The notes beneath the pieces are model-generated. The model saw only the letters and a list, made by a program, of their open reading frames with translations, had not been told where the DNA came from and did no database searches. A stretch of 64,000 nt of DNA from Spirilliplanes yamanashiensis (GTDB lineage: Bacteria > Actinomycetota > Actinomycetes > Mycobacteriales > Micromonosporaceae). Numbering within the stretch: the first letter of the stretch is position 1; the number at the start of each line of letters is the position of its first letter. The stretch is from assembly GCF_016863475.1 (NCBI RefSeq), contig NZ_BOOY01000027.1, positions 62,001 through 126,000 of the forward strand, written 5' to 3'. Positions 51,701-59,529 of the stretch are shown here, piece after piece. Both the position numbers and the translations under genes were made by a program.

Positions 51701-52016
51701 CGCCCCGGGAGCCGCGGGCCGTGTCGTGCGGCGTCGCCACCAGCACGTGCCGCAGCGCCGGCCGGTCGGCGCCGCGGGCCGGCACGTCGAGGATCAGCGG
51801 GCGGTCGGGCGTCACCGACCGCAGGGCCGGCACCGCCATGCCCAGGTGGGCGAAGGCCGCCGTGCCCAGCAGGCCGAGCGTGGCGGCGCCGGTGGACACG
51901 ACCAGGGCGTCGAGGTCCAGCTCCCACGGCGTGCTCGTGACGGCGATCTCGACGGCGGCGCCGTGCGCCGTGCCGAGCGTCCGGCGGCCGGTCGCGGGGG
52001 GTGCCGTGACGGTCAT
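48675..52016 (-). CDS. Macro-domain/KAP-type P-loop membrane NTPase (1113 aa)
   Basis: N-terminal region (about 10-165) matches a macro domain: VVSTG near residue 40 and HALGLPLLGAGVVGL at 131-145, close to the ADP-ribose-phosphate loop. A helical linker (200-370) follows. The P-loop domain has Walker A GPRGCGKST (407-415) and Walker B ALVTIDELDKIE (785-796). Between them lies a ~370-residue insertion with hydrophobic segments at 481-500, 513-533, 563-605 and 652-690. Membrane helices inside the P-loop domain are the hallmark of KAP NTPases. C-terminal 320 residues helical with several Cys. Function unknown; combinations of sensor and KAP domains occur in conflict/defence systems. No strong ribosome site at the ATG. 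Confidence 0.75.
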   Translation of the reverse strand: MTVTAPPATGRRTLGTAHGAAVEIAVTSTPWELDLDALVVSTGAATLGLLGTAAFAHLGMAVPALRSVTPDRPLILDVPARGADRPALRHVLVATPHDTARGSRGDATASLDAVARSTGAAVRLAARHHLHALGLPLLGAGVVGLAAADVAVAELPAALTALRRLPAGPRWLVFIVRDEVSARAVEHAWSYHELFSAARDEAVRDDAVVAQADRIGMPEAERRRLVDVDDDELWRSCGSELAPLRALDAEAEELRAQLVQMLELDRSALQSGAGPAAPGLPGTKGRDQRLLADLSTEIGARLDASPRWRDLQVRRAVTEDQARQAVVRNALLPLLRAEINRRTRKAVDRSRDGLRAHDRRPLPPADTRGLRRPPELTEIVHTDAHRDLLAVLAAASAETRASLGVAGPRGCGKSTLLTMATHEWTGGGLVIEAPAPTGYAPREFLLWLYGKVCQDVIRRDPSAPAEPLAPPPRAAHVRAAGLAGMVLAPLLVLVTGVVVLATAAPGVAAAHRPGTTGAVLLAGAVAALAVLLVQRHAERAAAAGADGLLLARKRLGWRLPGPVRVLLAAAACGAVALLAGAGVLAAPAAAGTALLVAALGTSVLLHSARRAGRWLLGRPPQDDESLADTDRLALLAAAGRDASTVAGVATAQLGAALCGAALLLVPGAAALTVPLVAGGLLAAAGSAAAATGVRWHRLVAAEARTSAAPPLDEHSRTAARALARLRYQTSVVSGWTTTAKLAAGPWLPVAAEAALTGSTTEAELPLGVPDIVEGIKHLLPARGPALVTIDELDKIESPEEARAFLNEIKGILDARGVCFLLSMSEDAIARFERRGLPFRDVFDSAFDEILRAPLLDHHQALSMLDKRVIDVPLPFLSLAYCQSGGLPRDLLRAADRMLAPAGGTGPAAGAGAARDLAAVAREVVHRDLAGKITAISSAIRPIVVEPDVSEVLRCLRDLDTCDGAGLRGAGPCFRDPHWLQPFDRLPPLLGADAQDLPQRRELSRLTVELLGYFYYCRTLLELFDVGTDAAADRLGAALRATGGGCLDQLARVRQTFGVNPYVAWRQLTELRSSPAVNLLPFPLPGSLLPAAAPPPGRRAGPAAGQPPAAAARG

Positions 52017-52161
52017 GTGCCCAGGATGCGGCGGGTGCGGGCCGGCGGCGGCGCTCGGTCGCGGACTCGACAGCGCGCGAGGGTACCGGCCGCCGCGGCG
52101 ACGGCGGGAGGGAATCGGCGGAACGGCAAAGATCGCCCGGGCGGCCGCCGATGATGGCGGT

Positions 52162-53001
52162 ATGTCCGCTGACGGGGGAAGGGTGCGCGGGACCGTGCCC
52201 GCCGGGGTGCAGCACGTCACGCCCGTGCTCATGTACCACTCGGTGTCGTCGGTGCCGCAGGGCCCGATGCGCCACCTCGCCGTGCCGCCGCGGCTGCTCG
52301 GCGAGCAGCTCCAGGCCCTCGCCGGCGCCGGGTACCGGCTGGTCGGGCTCACCGAGCTGCTCGACCTGCTCGCCGCCGGGGACACCCGGCCCACCGTCGG
52401 CGTCACCTTCGACGACGGCTACGCCGACTTCCTGACCGCCGGGGTGCCCGCCCTGGACGCCGCCGGCGCCCGCGCCACCCTGTACGCCTCCGTCGGCCAC
52501 CTCGGCATGCCCGCCGAGTGGCTGGGCCGCTGGGCGCCCGACTTCGGCCGCCTGCTGACCTGGGACGAGCTGGCCGACGTGTCGGCCGCCGGGGTCGAGA
52601 TCGGCAGCCACAGCACCTACCACCACCCGCTCGACGTGCTGCCGCCCGCGCAGCTGCGCGCGGAGATCCGCGACAGCCGCGACGAGCTGCAGCAGCGCCT
52701 CCAGCTGCCGGTGCCGTCGTTCGCCTACCCGCACGGCTACCACGGCCGCCGGGTGCGGGCCCTGGTCGCCGACGCCGGGCACGACAACGCCACCGAGGTC
52801 GGGCGGCGGCTCTACCGCAGCGGCGACGACGTGTACGCCATCCCGCGCCTGCAGCCCACCTGCGACCACTCCGGCGCCGACCTGCTCGCCCTGGTGCGCT
52901 CCGGCGAGGGCCGGCTGGTCCCGGCCGTCAAGCGGGTGCTCCAGCCGGGCTGGCGGCTCGCACGCAAGGCCGCCCGCGCGGCCGGACGGGACCTGACGTG
53001 A
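52162..53001 (+). CDS. Polysaccharide deacetylase (NodB-like)
   Basis: 279 residues, no signal peptide evident. NodB motif 1 TFDDGYADF (Asp84, Asp85 base and metal ligand), motif 2 SHSTYHH (His150, His154 metal ligands), and later motif FAYPHGYHG. The opening VLMYHSV is typical of this CE4 subfamily. Removes N- or O-acetyl groups from a glycan such as a GlcNAc polymer. ATG chosen, although in-frame GTGs at 52183 and 52195 have a better purine run. First gene of an operon with a GH26 hydrolase and an acyltransferase-fold protein. Confidence 0.85.
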   Translation: MSADGGRVRGTVPAGVQHVTPVLMYHSVSSVPQGPMRHLAVPPRLLGEQLQALAGAGYRLVGLTELLDLLAAGDTRPTVGVTFDDGYADFLTAGVPALDAAGARATLYASVGHLGMPAEWLGRWAPDFGRLLTWDELADVSAAGVEIGSHSTYHHPLDVLPPAQLRAEIRDSRDELQQRLQLPVPSFAYPHGYHGRRVRALVADAGHDNATEVGRRLYRSGDDVYAIPRLQPTCDHSGADLLALVRSGEGRLVPAVKRVLQPGWRLARKAARAAGRDLT

Positions 53002-54038
53002 GCGAGCTGCGGATGCGCCGGCGGCAGCTGCTCGGCCTCGTCGCCGCCGGGCTGCTGCCCGCCGCCTGCGCGGGCAACGCCGGCAACGGCACGGACGGCC
53101 CGTCGCCGGTCGGGCTGAGCACCAGCGAGAGCCCCGCGCCGTCGCTGAGCGGGGCCGCGCCGCTGCCCGCGCAGTTCGCGTTCCCGTGGGCCGGCAAGGG
53201 CGTCGTGCCCGCCACGCCCGGCGAGACGATGCTGGGCTCGTACCTCGGGCTGTCGGGCCGCAGCCTGGCCGCGGCGCTGAAGCTGCGCAGGCAGCAGCTC
53301 GGCCGCGACCAGCGGATCCTGCACTCCTTCTACGCCTGGACCGACGACCTGCCGCGCTCGTTCCCGGAGCTGCCGGCCGGCGCGGTGCCGATGGTGTCGT
53401 GGCGCGGCACCGACTACCGCCACATCAACGACGGCTCCAGCGACTGGATCATCGAGCGGGCCGCGAAGGGCTTCAAGAAGTACGGCAAGCCGGTGCTGCT
53501 GCGCTGGGCGTGGGAGATGAACGGCGACTGGTACGCCTGGGGCGGGCCGAAGAACGGCAACGACCTGGACGGCTTCAAGTCCGCCTGGAAGCGGCTGTGG
53601 CGCATCTTCCGCGACACCGGCGCGGACAAGGTGGCGTTCGTGTGGGGCCCGAACTGGAACTCGCGCCCCGGCACCCCCGCCAACGACATGGTCAACTACT
53701 ACCCGGGGGACCGTTACGTGGACTGGGTGGGCGTGTCCGGCTACCCGCTGAACAAGCAGAAGCCCGAGGAGCTGTACGGCGGCATCTACCGGCAGTTCTC
53801 GGCGCGCAAGCCGATCATGCTGGCGGAGACGGCCGGCATCGACCACGGCCCCGGCACCAAGGCCGCGTGGACGACCGCGCTGCAGGCCTGGGTCAAGGAG
53901 CACCCGGCGGTGTGCGCGCAGGTCTGGTTCGACACCGACACGCACCCGTTCTCGGAGGAGAACTTCCGCATCGACAGCAGCCCGGACGTGCTGACGGCCT
54001 ACCGGGCCCTGGCCCGCGACCCGCGGTTCGCCGGATGA
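52998..54038 (+). CDS. GH26-type glycoside hydrolase, lipoprotein
   Basis: 346 residues. Arg-rich n-region, hydrophobic LLGLVAAGLLPAAC, lipid-modified Cys24, then a Pro/Ser linker. The TIM-barrel catalytic domain has LLRWAWEMNGDWYAWGG (acid/base Glu173) and IMLAETAG (nucleophile Glu277), the GH26 order. GH26 enzymes are mannanases or lichenases; in the context of a deacetylase and of GT2 glycan genes nearby it could trim a self-made polymer, as CslZ-type endoglucanases do in Streptomyces. GTG overlaps the deacetylase stop. Confidence 0.85.
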   Translation: MSELRMRRRQLLGLVAAGLLPAACAGNAGNGTDGPSPVGLSTSESPAPSLSGAAPLPAQFAFPWAGKGVVPATPGETMLGSYLGLSGRSLAAALKLRRQQLGRDQRILHSFYAWTDDLPRSFPELPAGAVPMVSWRGTDYRHINDGSSDWIIERAAKGFKKYGKPVLLRWAWEMNGDWYAWGGPKNGNDLDGFKSAWKRLWRIFRDTGADKVAFVWGPNWNSRPGTPANDMVNYYPGDRYVDWVGVSGYPLNKQKPEELYGGIYRQFSARKPIMLAETAGIDHGPGTKAAWTTALQAWVKEHPAVCAQVWFDTDTHPFSEENFRIDSSPDVLTAYRALARDPRFAG

Positions 54039-55249
54039 GCCGCCGGCTGAGCACCCGGGACGCGTCCTGGCTGGGCGTCGCGTCGGGCAAGGTCGTCGGG
54101 CCGCTGGCCGGCATCACGGTCGACGGGGTCCGGCGGGCGCTGATCGACCTGCACGCGCACCGGCCGGAGAGCCGGGTGGTGTGCCGCCTGGACGCCGCCG
54201 CGCGGCGCTGGCGGCCGATGTCGCGCCGGGAGTTCGCGGCCTGGGCGCACCGGCTGGTTTTGGACGTCGGCGTCGACGACGCGGACGCGGTCACCGCGCA
54301 GCTGCTGCGCGAGCCGCTGGGCGAGCGGCCGGTGCTGTTCGCCGCGGGCGGCCCGTACGCGGGGATCGCGATGAGCCACGCCACCGGCGACGCCCGCCTC
54401 GGCGACGCCCTGTTCGCCGAGATCCTCGCGGCCGCCACCGGCGGGCGCACCGCCTGGCACCCGTACCCGCGCCCCGCCCGGCTGCCGCTGGCCCGGGCGA
54501 TCGGCCACCAGCTGGTCACCAAGCCCGGCCGGCTGCCGCGCGCCCTGCGGGTCGCCCGCGCGCCGCGCGCCACCGGCGGCGCCGGGGCCTGGACGCCCGC
54601 CGTCGCGCACCACGCCGCCCGGTCCGCGCCCGGCATGATCGCCGAGCTGCGGCGCTGGCGCGACGCGCACGCGCCCGGCATCTCCGTCGGCTCGGTGCTG
54701 TTCTCCGTCGTGCACGCCGCCGTCGAGCGGGTGCTCGGCCCGCCGGACCCGCCGGGCCTGGTGGTGCTGGTCGACGCCCGCCGCTACCTGCCGGCCGGCG
54801 CCGCCGTCGAGGGCAACTTCGCCTGGGGCGAGCACCTGCGCCCGCGCGACCCCAACGACCCGCGGGCGGTGCACGCCGAGATGCGCGACCTGCTGGGCTC
54901 GCGCCGCGCCCTGACGCTGCTGGCCCTGCACAACGCCCGGGCCGCGGTGCGCCGCGACGCCGCGGTCGAGCCGCAGGGCCGCGCCACCGACCCGCGCCCG
55001 CACCTGACCGTGACGTACCTGGGCCGGGCGGACGCGTACGCGCCGCTGGACTGGGCGGACCCGGAGAAGCGCCGGCTCGTCGACGTGGTGACGCCGGGCG
55101 GCCCGCAGGCCGTCACGGTGGCGCTGGAGGAGCTGGGCGGCGCCCTGCACGTGACGACGACGTACCACGCGAACGTGTTCGACCCGGCGGCCGTCGCCGC
55201 GGTCACCGAGGCCGTCGCGGGCGACCCCGTCGAGCTGCTGAGCATGTGA
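54035..55249 (+). CDS. Condensation-fold (CoA/acyl-dependent) acyltransferase-like protein
   Basis: 404 residues. Central HxxxD motif His115-Ala-Thr-Gly-Asp119 (MSHATGDARLG) as in the condensation/BAHD/WS-DGAT superfamily, where His deprotonates the acceptor. Second half has VVLVDARRYLPAGAAVEGNFAWGEHL, the counterpart of the DFGWG region. It may acylate the sugar exposed after deacetylation, or another alcohol/amine. ATG overlaps the GH26 stop (ATGA). The protein ends the operon before a strong hairpin. Substrate not assignable. Confidence 0.7.
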   Translation: MSRRLSTRDASWLGVASGKVVGPLAGITVDGVRRALIDLHAHRPESRVVCRLDAAARRWRPMSRREFAAWAHRLVLDVGVDDADAVTAQLLREPLGERPVLFAAGGPYAGIAMSHATGDARLGDALFAEILAAATGGRTAWHPYPRPARLPLARAIGHQLVTKPGRLPRALRVARAPRATGGAGAWTPAVAHHAARSAPGMIAELRRWRDAHAPGISVGSVLFSVVHAAVERVLGPPDPPGLVVLVDARRYLPAGAAVEGNFAWGEHLRPRDPNDPRAVHAEMRDLLGSRRALTLLALHNARAAVRRDAAVEPQGRATDPRPHLTVTYLGRADAYAPLDWADPEKRRLVDVVTPGGPQAVTVALEELGGALHVTTTYHANVFDPAAVAAVTEAVAGDPVELLSM

Positions 55250-55253
55250 CGAA

Positions 55254-55288
55254 GCGGGGTGCGCGGCCCCTCCTGCCGCGCACCCCGC
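55254..55288. terminator. Bidirectional hairpin terminator
   Basis: Perfect 13-bp stem GCGGGGTGCGCGG with its complement around a 9-nt CCCCTCCTG loop, between convergent stops at 55249 and 55311. No U-tract. Serves the acyltransferase operon and the polysaccharide-assembly operon. Confidence 0.85.
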
Positions 55289-55310
55289 CGTCGACCTGCC
55301 CGCCGGGTGG

Positions 55311-56141
55311 TCAGACCGCCCGGCGCAGCAGTGTCGTCCGGAACGGCGCCGCTTCGCCGGCCCGGTAGAGGTCGATCCTGATCCGGTCGTTCGCCGGCAC
55401 CAGCAGGGTGCGGGTCCACGTGCCGGCGGTGACGTCGATGGTGCGGTCCTCGGCGACGACGCCGTCGGAGCCGGCGACGGTGAGCCGGTACGGGCCGGAC
55501 GCCTCCACCAGCCCGGTCACGGTCACCGCCACGGGGCGCAGGTTGTTCACGCCGGCCCGGCCGGTCTCCTCGACGCTGAGCGCGGTCACCGGCGTCGCGG
55601 TGCTCTGCCGCACGCTGTCGAAGGACAGCCACGCCGCGCCGCCCAGCACCGCGGCGGCCAGCACCAGCGGCAGCGCCTTGAGCAGGAAGCGGCCGGGGCC
55701 GACGGTGGTCTCCGGGCCGCCCGTGGCGACGGCGACGCCGCCGCCGAGCGGGGTGTCCCCGGTGCCCGCCGCCGACTCCGCGACCACCTTCGCCTCGTCC
55801 GGCGAGAAGCGCTGCCGGAACGCGGCGCCGACGAGCGCCACCAGGGTCGTGCCGGCCAGCAGCCACGCCCACGAGGCGCGGGTGAGCCCGGCGCCGGTGG
55901 CGTGCAGGGCCAGGCCGCCGAGCACGACCAGGGCCAGGCTGAGCGCGGGGCCGAGCACCGCCCGCTCGACGCCCGTGACGGTGCGGCGGCGGACGATCAG
56001 GTCGGTCAGCGCCAGGCCGGGCAGCAGGAAGGCGAGCAGCAGGCCGCCGGCGACGACGAGCGGGCCGGGGCCGTAGAGCACCGCGGCGGCCGAGCCGAGC
56101 GCGAGCACGGCCAGGGCGAGGCGGGAGGCGAGGCGGTTCAT
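55311..56141 (-). CDS. DUF1616-like membrane protein with extracytoplasmic domain
   Basis: 276 residues. N-terminal helices LALAVLALGSAAAVLYGPG, VVAGGLLLAFLLPGLALTDLIV, VERAVLGPALSLALVVLGGLALH and WLLAGTTLVALVGAAF; then a cytosolic loop rich in Gly/Thr; another helix (LLKALPLVLAAAVLGGAAWL); and a beta-rich domain (VTALSVEETGRAGVNNLRPVAVTVTG onward). PGLALTDLI is reminiscent of DUF1616 family openings. Start overlaps the upstream gene stop. Last gene of the polysaccharide operon; likely envelope glycan assembly, exact role unknown. Confidence 0.65.
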   Translation of the reverse strand: MNRLASRLALAVLALGSAAAVLYGPGPLVVAGGLLLAFLLPGLALTDLIVRRRTVTGVERAVLGPALSLALVVLGGLALHATGAGLTRASWAWLLAGTTLVALVGAAFRQRFSPDEAKVVAESAAGTGDTPLGGGVAVATGGPETTVGPGRFLLKALPLVLAAAVLGGAAWLSFDSVRQSTATPVTALSVEETGRAGVNNLRPVAVTVTGLVEASGPYRLTVAGSDGVVAEDRTIDVTAGTWTRTLLVPANDRIRIDLYRAGEAAPFRTTLLRRAV

Positions 56142-58075
56142 CGGTTCCCCATCCGGTAGATGCGGACGTTGCCGTTGTCGTAGACCCGGTCGGCGGTCTC
56201 CACCCGGTCGAACTTCGCCAGGTCGGCGGCCGGGATCGGCGAGGTCCAGCGGCCGGCCTTCGGGTCGTTCTCGAAGTACGCGCCGGACGCCGGGACCTGG
56301 GTCGCCATCCGGCGGTCCACCCAGAGGTAGTCGATCGCCAGGTCGGCAGCGAGCTGCCGGTCCTGAGGCGTCCAGACCGGCCCCTCGTACAGCGGGGCGG
56401 CCTCGCGCACCGGGTCCTGCCGGCCGTAGGTGGAGCCGAGCGCCACGCCGGTGATGTCGCCGCCGAGCCGGTGGCCCGGGTCCGCGGCCAGCCACTGCGC
56501 CGCGGTGACGCTGGAGTCGTCGACCGAGCGCTCGAAGCCGGCGGCCAGGTACGGGCCGGGCAGCAGGCCGTAGACGGGCGGCCAGCCGCCGGCGCGGGCC
56601 CCGGCGAGCAGCAGCGTCGCGATCGCGGTGCCGGCCAGCATCCCGGCGACGAACCGGCGCCCGGCCGGCTCGGTGGCGGGCGTGCGCTCCCGGACGGTCC
56701 CGGCGACCCGGACCAGGGCCAGGGCCGCGACGATCGAGATCGGCACGTAGGTGAAGGTCGACAGGCGGCCCGCGATCTCCGGGCCGGAGGCGCCGAGGAA
56801 CCGGACGCCGTTGCCGAGGAAGAACACGACCGAGCCGGCCAGCGCGGCCCACAGCCAGACGTCCTTCGGCTGCTTGCGGCCGGTCCAGGCGCTCTTCAGG
56901 ATCACCAGGAACAGCAGGCCCAGGGCGAGCAGGCCGAGGCCCTGCACGGCCAGCTGCCACAGCTGCACCGACGCGACGGGGGCGGCGCCCGCGTCCTTGT
57001 CGGCCATCAGCAGGTGCACGGTCTCGGCGATCCGGTCGACCGGGGCGCTCAGGTAGCCGATGACGTCGCGGGCCACGAACCAGATCCAGGCGGCCACCAC
57101 GGCGAACGCGGCGAGCGGGCCGAGCAGCGCCGACCAGCGCCGCGGCTTCGCGACGGCCAGCTCGGTGACGGCCAGCAGGGCCAGCGTGCCGATCAGCATG
57201 AACGCGGTGACGTGGTGCGCGACGGTGGTGACGGCGGTGGTGACGACGCCCAGCAGCGCGAAGCGCCAGCCGCCGCCGGTGCGCCAGCGCCGGTACGCCC
57301 ACACGGTGAACATGAGGAACGGCAGCGCGGCGGTCTGGTACAGGTACATCGAGTTGAAGAACAGGTAGTGCAGCGCGGTGGCGTACACGACGCAGGTCAG
57401 GCCGGCCACGGCGGCGGTGGCGCCCGCCCGCTGGACGGTGACGAACAGCGCGCCGACGAAGACCAGGTGCGCGATGCCGGCGACGGTCAGGCCGGCGGCG
57501 GTGACGGACAGGCCGGTCAGCGACGACACCGCCGCGCCCATCTCGGCCAGGCCGGGGAAGTTCACGGCCGGCGGCAGCGCCGGGTTGGGCTCGAACAGCC
57601 GCCCGGTCTCCATGATCAGCGTGGTGCCGAGCCAGTGCTGCAGCTCGTCGGGGAACCGGAACTGGTCCGGGCTGTAGATCCACTTGGTGACGTACTGGGT
57701 GATCGCCAGGCCCATCACCAGCACGAACGCCTCGGCGGCGCCGGCCAGCCGGCGCGACAGCAGCCGCGCGGCGACCGGGCTGAACACCACGACCTGGCCG
57801 AGCCAGTAGATGACCATGGCGCTGCCGCGCTGGTCGCGGCCGGCGTCGTAGGCCAGGGCGACGAGCAGCGCGCCCACGGCGGACAGCGCCAGGACGGCCG
57901 GGGCCAGGCCGAGGTCGGGGCCCCGGAACATGCGGCGCAGCCGGTCGGCGCGGCTCTCGGGCTGCGGCGGGGTCGCCGGGCGCAGCGTGACGTGGGGCGC
58001 AGTCTTCTGCGCCGGCAGGGTGATGGTGTCCGAGCCGCCCGGTTGGGGGGAGGCTGGCCGGATGGCGATCACCAT
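56138..58075 (-). CDS. Polytopic GT-C-type membrane protein
   Basis: 645 residues, 10-12 membrane helices, ending in a soluble domain (about 560-645). The first extracytoplasmic loop YSPDQFRFPDELQHWLGTTLIME holds acidic residues where GT-C enzymes keep their catalytic D/E, so it may be a polyprenyl-phosphate-dependent glycosyltransferase. ATG with GGAGG five bases upstream, overlapping the flippase stop by seven bases. No close family name recognised. Confidence 0.7.
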   Translation of the reverse strand: MVIAIRPASPQPGGSDTITLPAQKTAPHVTLRPATPPQPESRADRLRRMFRGPDLGLAPAVLALSAVGALLVALAYDAGRDQRGSAMVIYWLGQVVVFSPVAARLLSRRLAGAAEAFVLVMGLAITQYVTKWIYSPDQFRFPDELQHWLGTTLIMETGRLFEPNPALPPAVNFPGLAEMGAAVSSLTGLSVTAAGLTVAGIAHLVFVGALFVTVQRAGATAAVAGLTCVVYATALHYLFFNSMYLYQTAALPFLMFTVWAYRRWRTGGGWRFALLGVVTTAVTTVAHHVTAFMLIGTLALLAVTELAVAKPRRWSALLGPLAAFAVVAAWIWFVARDVIGYLSAPVDRIAETVHLLMADKDAGAAPVASVQLWQLAVQGLGLLALGLLFLVILKSAWTGRKQPKDVWLWAALAGSVVFFLGNGVRFLGASGPEIAGRLSTFTYVPISIVAALALVRVAGTVRERTPATEPAGRRFVAGMLAGTAIATLLLAGARAGGWPPVYGLLPGPYLAAGFERSVDDSSVTAAQWLAADPGHRLGGDITGVALGSTYGRQDPVREAAPLYEGPVWTPQDRQLAADLAIDYLWVDRRMATQVPASGAYFENDPKAGRWTSPIPAADLAKFDRVETADRVYDNGNVRIYRMGNR

Positions 58076-59529
58076 GTCGACCTCCGCGAACTCGTGAGGG
58101 CCTCGGCGCGGGGGGTGGCGGCCCGGGGGTGCGGGACGCCGATGCGGCGAGGGGGTTCGGTGGTGCTGTCGGCGGTGCTGTCGGCGGTGCCGGCGGTGGT
58201 GCTGTCGGCGGTGCCGGCGGGGCGGGGGACCGGCGCCGGTGCGGCCGGCGCCGGCGCGGCCACGGCGGCCCTGATGCGGGTGACCAGGCCGGGCAGCAGC
58301 GCGAGTCCCAGGCACGCCTGGGCGAGCAGGTGGGCGGCCGCGGGGGCGGCCAGGCCCTGGTGGGGCAGGTTGAACCAGGTGGCGCCGAGGAACGCGGCGG
58401 CGGCGGCCGACTGCAGCGCCACCATCCGCCACATCCGCTTCTCCATCGCGGCGAAGCCGGCGTACAGCACGATCACCCCGGTGAACGGCAGCGCCAGGCC
58501 GATCAGCCGCAGCGGCGTGGTGCCGGACGCGGCGTACTCGGCCCCGAGCACCCACAGCAGCGGCTCGGCCGCCGCGGCCAGGACGATCCCGCCGCCGCCG
58601 GCCACCACGGCGACCATGACGGCCGTGCGCCGCAGCTGGCCGGCGAGCCGGGTGCGGTCGCCGCGGGCCTCGGCCGTGCTGGCCTCCGCCACGAACGAGG
58701 TGACCGTCTGCCACAGCATCGTGGTCACCGACACCCCGATCACCCAGGGCAGGTAGAAGTACGCCCCGGTCACGGCGCCGGCCACGTGGGTGACCAGCAG
58801 CGGCGGCAGGAACGCCACCACGTTCGTGACGATCCCGTTGACGTACTCGGCCGACGCGAACCGCAGCACCTCGCGCAGCCGCAGCGGCCCCGCGCCCCGG
58901 CGGGCCCGGACGTGCGCCGGGACCAGCCGGATCATGATCCAGGCGTTCCAGAGCAGCATCACCGTGACCACCGGCAGCACCCACGCCAGCAGCAGGCCGT
59001 CCCCGGCGACCGCCTCCGCGGTCCCGACGGCCAGCGCCGGCAGCAGGGCCAGCTTCCCGGCCGCCGACACCACGTTCTTGACCGGCACGGCCGCCGCGCG
59101 CCCCAGGGCGGTGAGCACGCCGTCCTGGATGAGGAAGATCGCGGTGGCGACCACCCCGACGCCGAATAGCCAGCGCGACCGCGTGTCGGTGCCGAGCATC
59201 AGGCTGCCGTCCAGGCCGAGGGCCAGGTAGCCCGCGGTCAGGCCGGCGGCCGTCAGCGCCGAGGCGGCGTAGCCGCCGAGCACCAGCCGGGCCGACCGGG
59301 CGCCGGCGCCGGGCAGGAACCGGCCGTACATGCTGTGCAGGTTGAGCTGGGCGACCGCCGCGAGCAGGGTGATCGACGCGACCCCCGCGGAGATCCGGCC
59401 CACCGCCGCCGGCTCGAAGAACCGGGCGGCGGCGATCCAGAACCCGAACGTCAGCACCGCGCTGAGCACGGTCGACGTCATGAGCGACAGGGCCGTGCCG
59501 ACCACGCTGCCGCGGCGGTGCCGGCTCAC
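58069..59529 (-). CDS. Polysaccharide flippase (Wzx/MOP-type)
   Basis: 486 residues with about 12-14 membrane helices (first AVLTFGFWIAAARFF; typical VGRISAGVASITLLAAVAQLNL). Moves undecaprenyl-linked oligosaccharide across the membrane. The cytosolic C-terminal tail is low complexity: Pro/Ala-rich then imperfect AGTADSTT repeats (about residues 444-463). GTG start overlaps the upstream glycosyltransferase stop (four bases). Part of a minus-strand operon with three GT2 genes, so it fits a lipid-linked polysaccharide pathway. Confidence 0.82.
   Translation of the reverse strand: MSRHRRGSVVGTALSLMTSTVLSAVLTFGFWIAAARFFEPAAVGRISAGVASITLLAAVAQLNLHSMYGRFLPGAGARSARLVLGGYAASALTAAGLTAGYLALGLDGSLMLGTDTRSRWLFGVGVVATAIFLIQDGVLTALGRAAAVPVKNVVSAAGKLALLPALAVGTAEAVAGDGLLLAWVLPVVTVMLLWNAWIMIRLVPAHVRARRGAGPLRLREVLRFASAEYVNGIVTNVVAFLPPLLVTHVAGAVTGAYFYLPWVIGVSVTTMLWQTVTSFVAEASTAEARGDRTRLAGQLRRTAVMVAVVAGGGGIVLAAAAEPLLWVLGAEYAASGTTPLRLIGLALPFTGVIVLYAGFAAMEKRMWRMVALQSAAAAAFLGATWFNLPHQGLAAPAAAHLLAQACLGLALLPGLVTRIRAAVAAPAPAAPAPVPRPAGTADSTTAGTADSTADSTTEPPRRIGVPHPRAATPRAEALTSSRRSTW
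58160..58220 (-). repeat. Short coding tandem repeat in flippase C-terminus
   Basis: 24-bp unit GGTGGTGCTGTCGGCGGTGCC... (plus strand) present about 2.5 times; translated on the minus strand as AGTADSTT repeats. Likely length-variable by slippage. Confidence 0.7.

Noticed and set aside
45451-52869. Very long uninterrupted antisense reading frame (about 2470 codons)
   Set aside because: Antisense to the GT39, copper-oxidase and KAP genes; composition is the Ala/Arg/Gly/Val-rich low-complexity typical of shadow frames at 75% GC, and no domain is recognisable.
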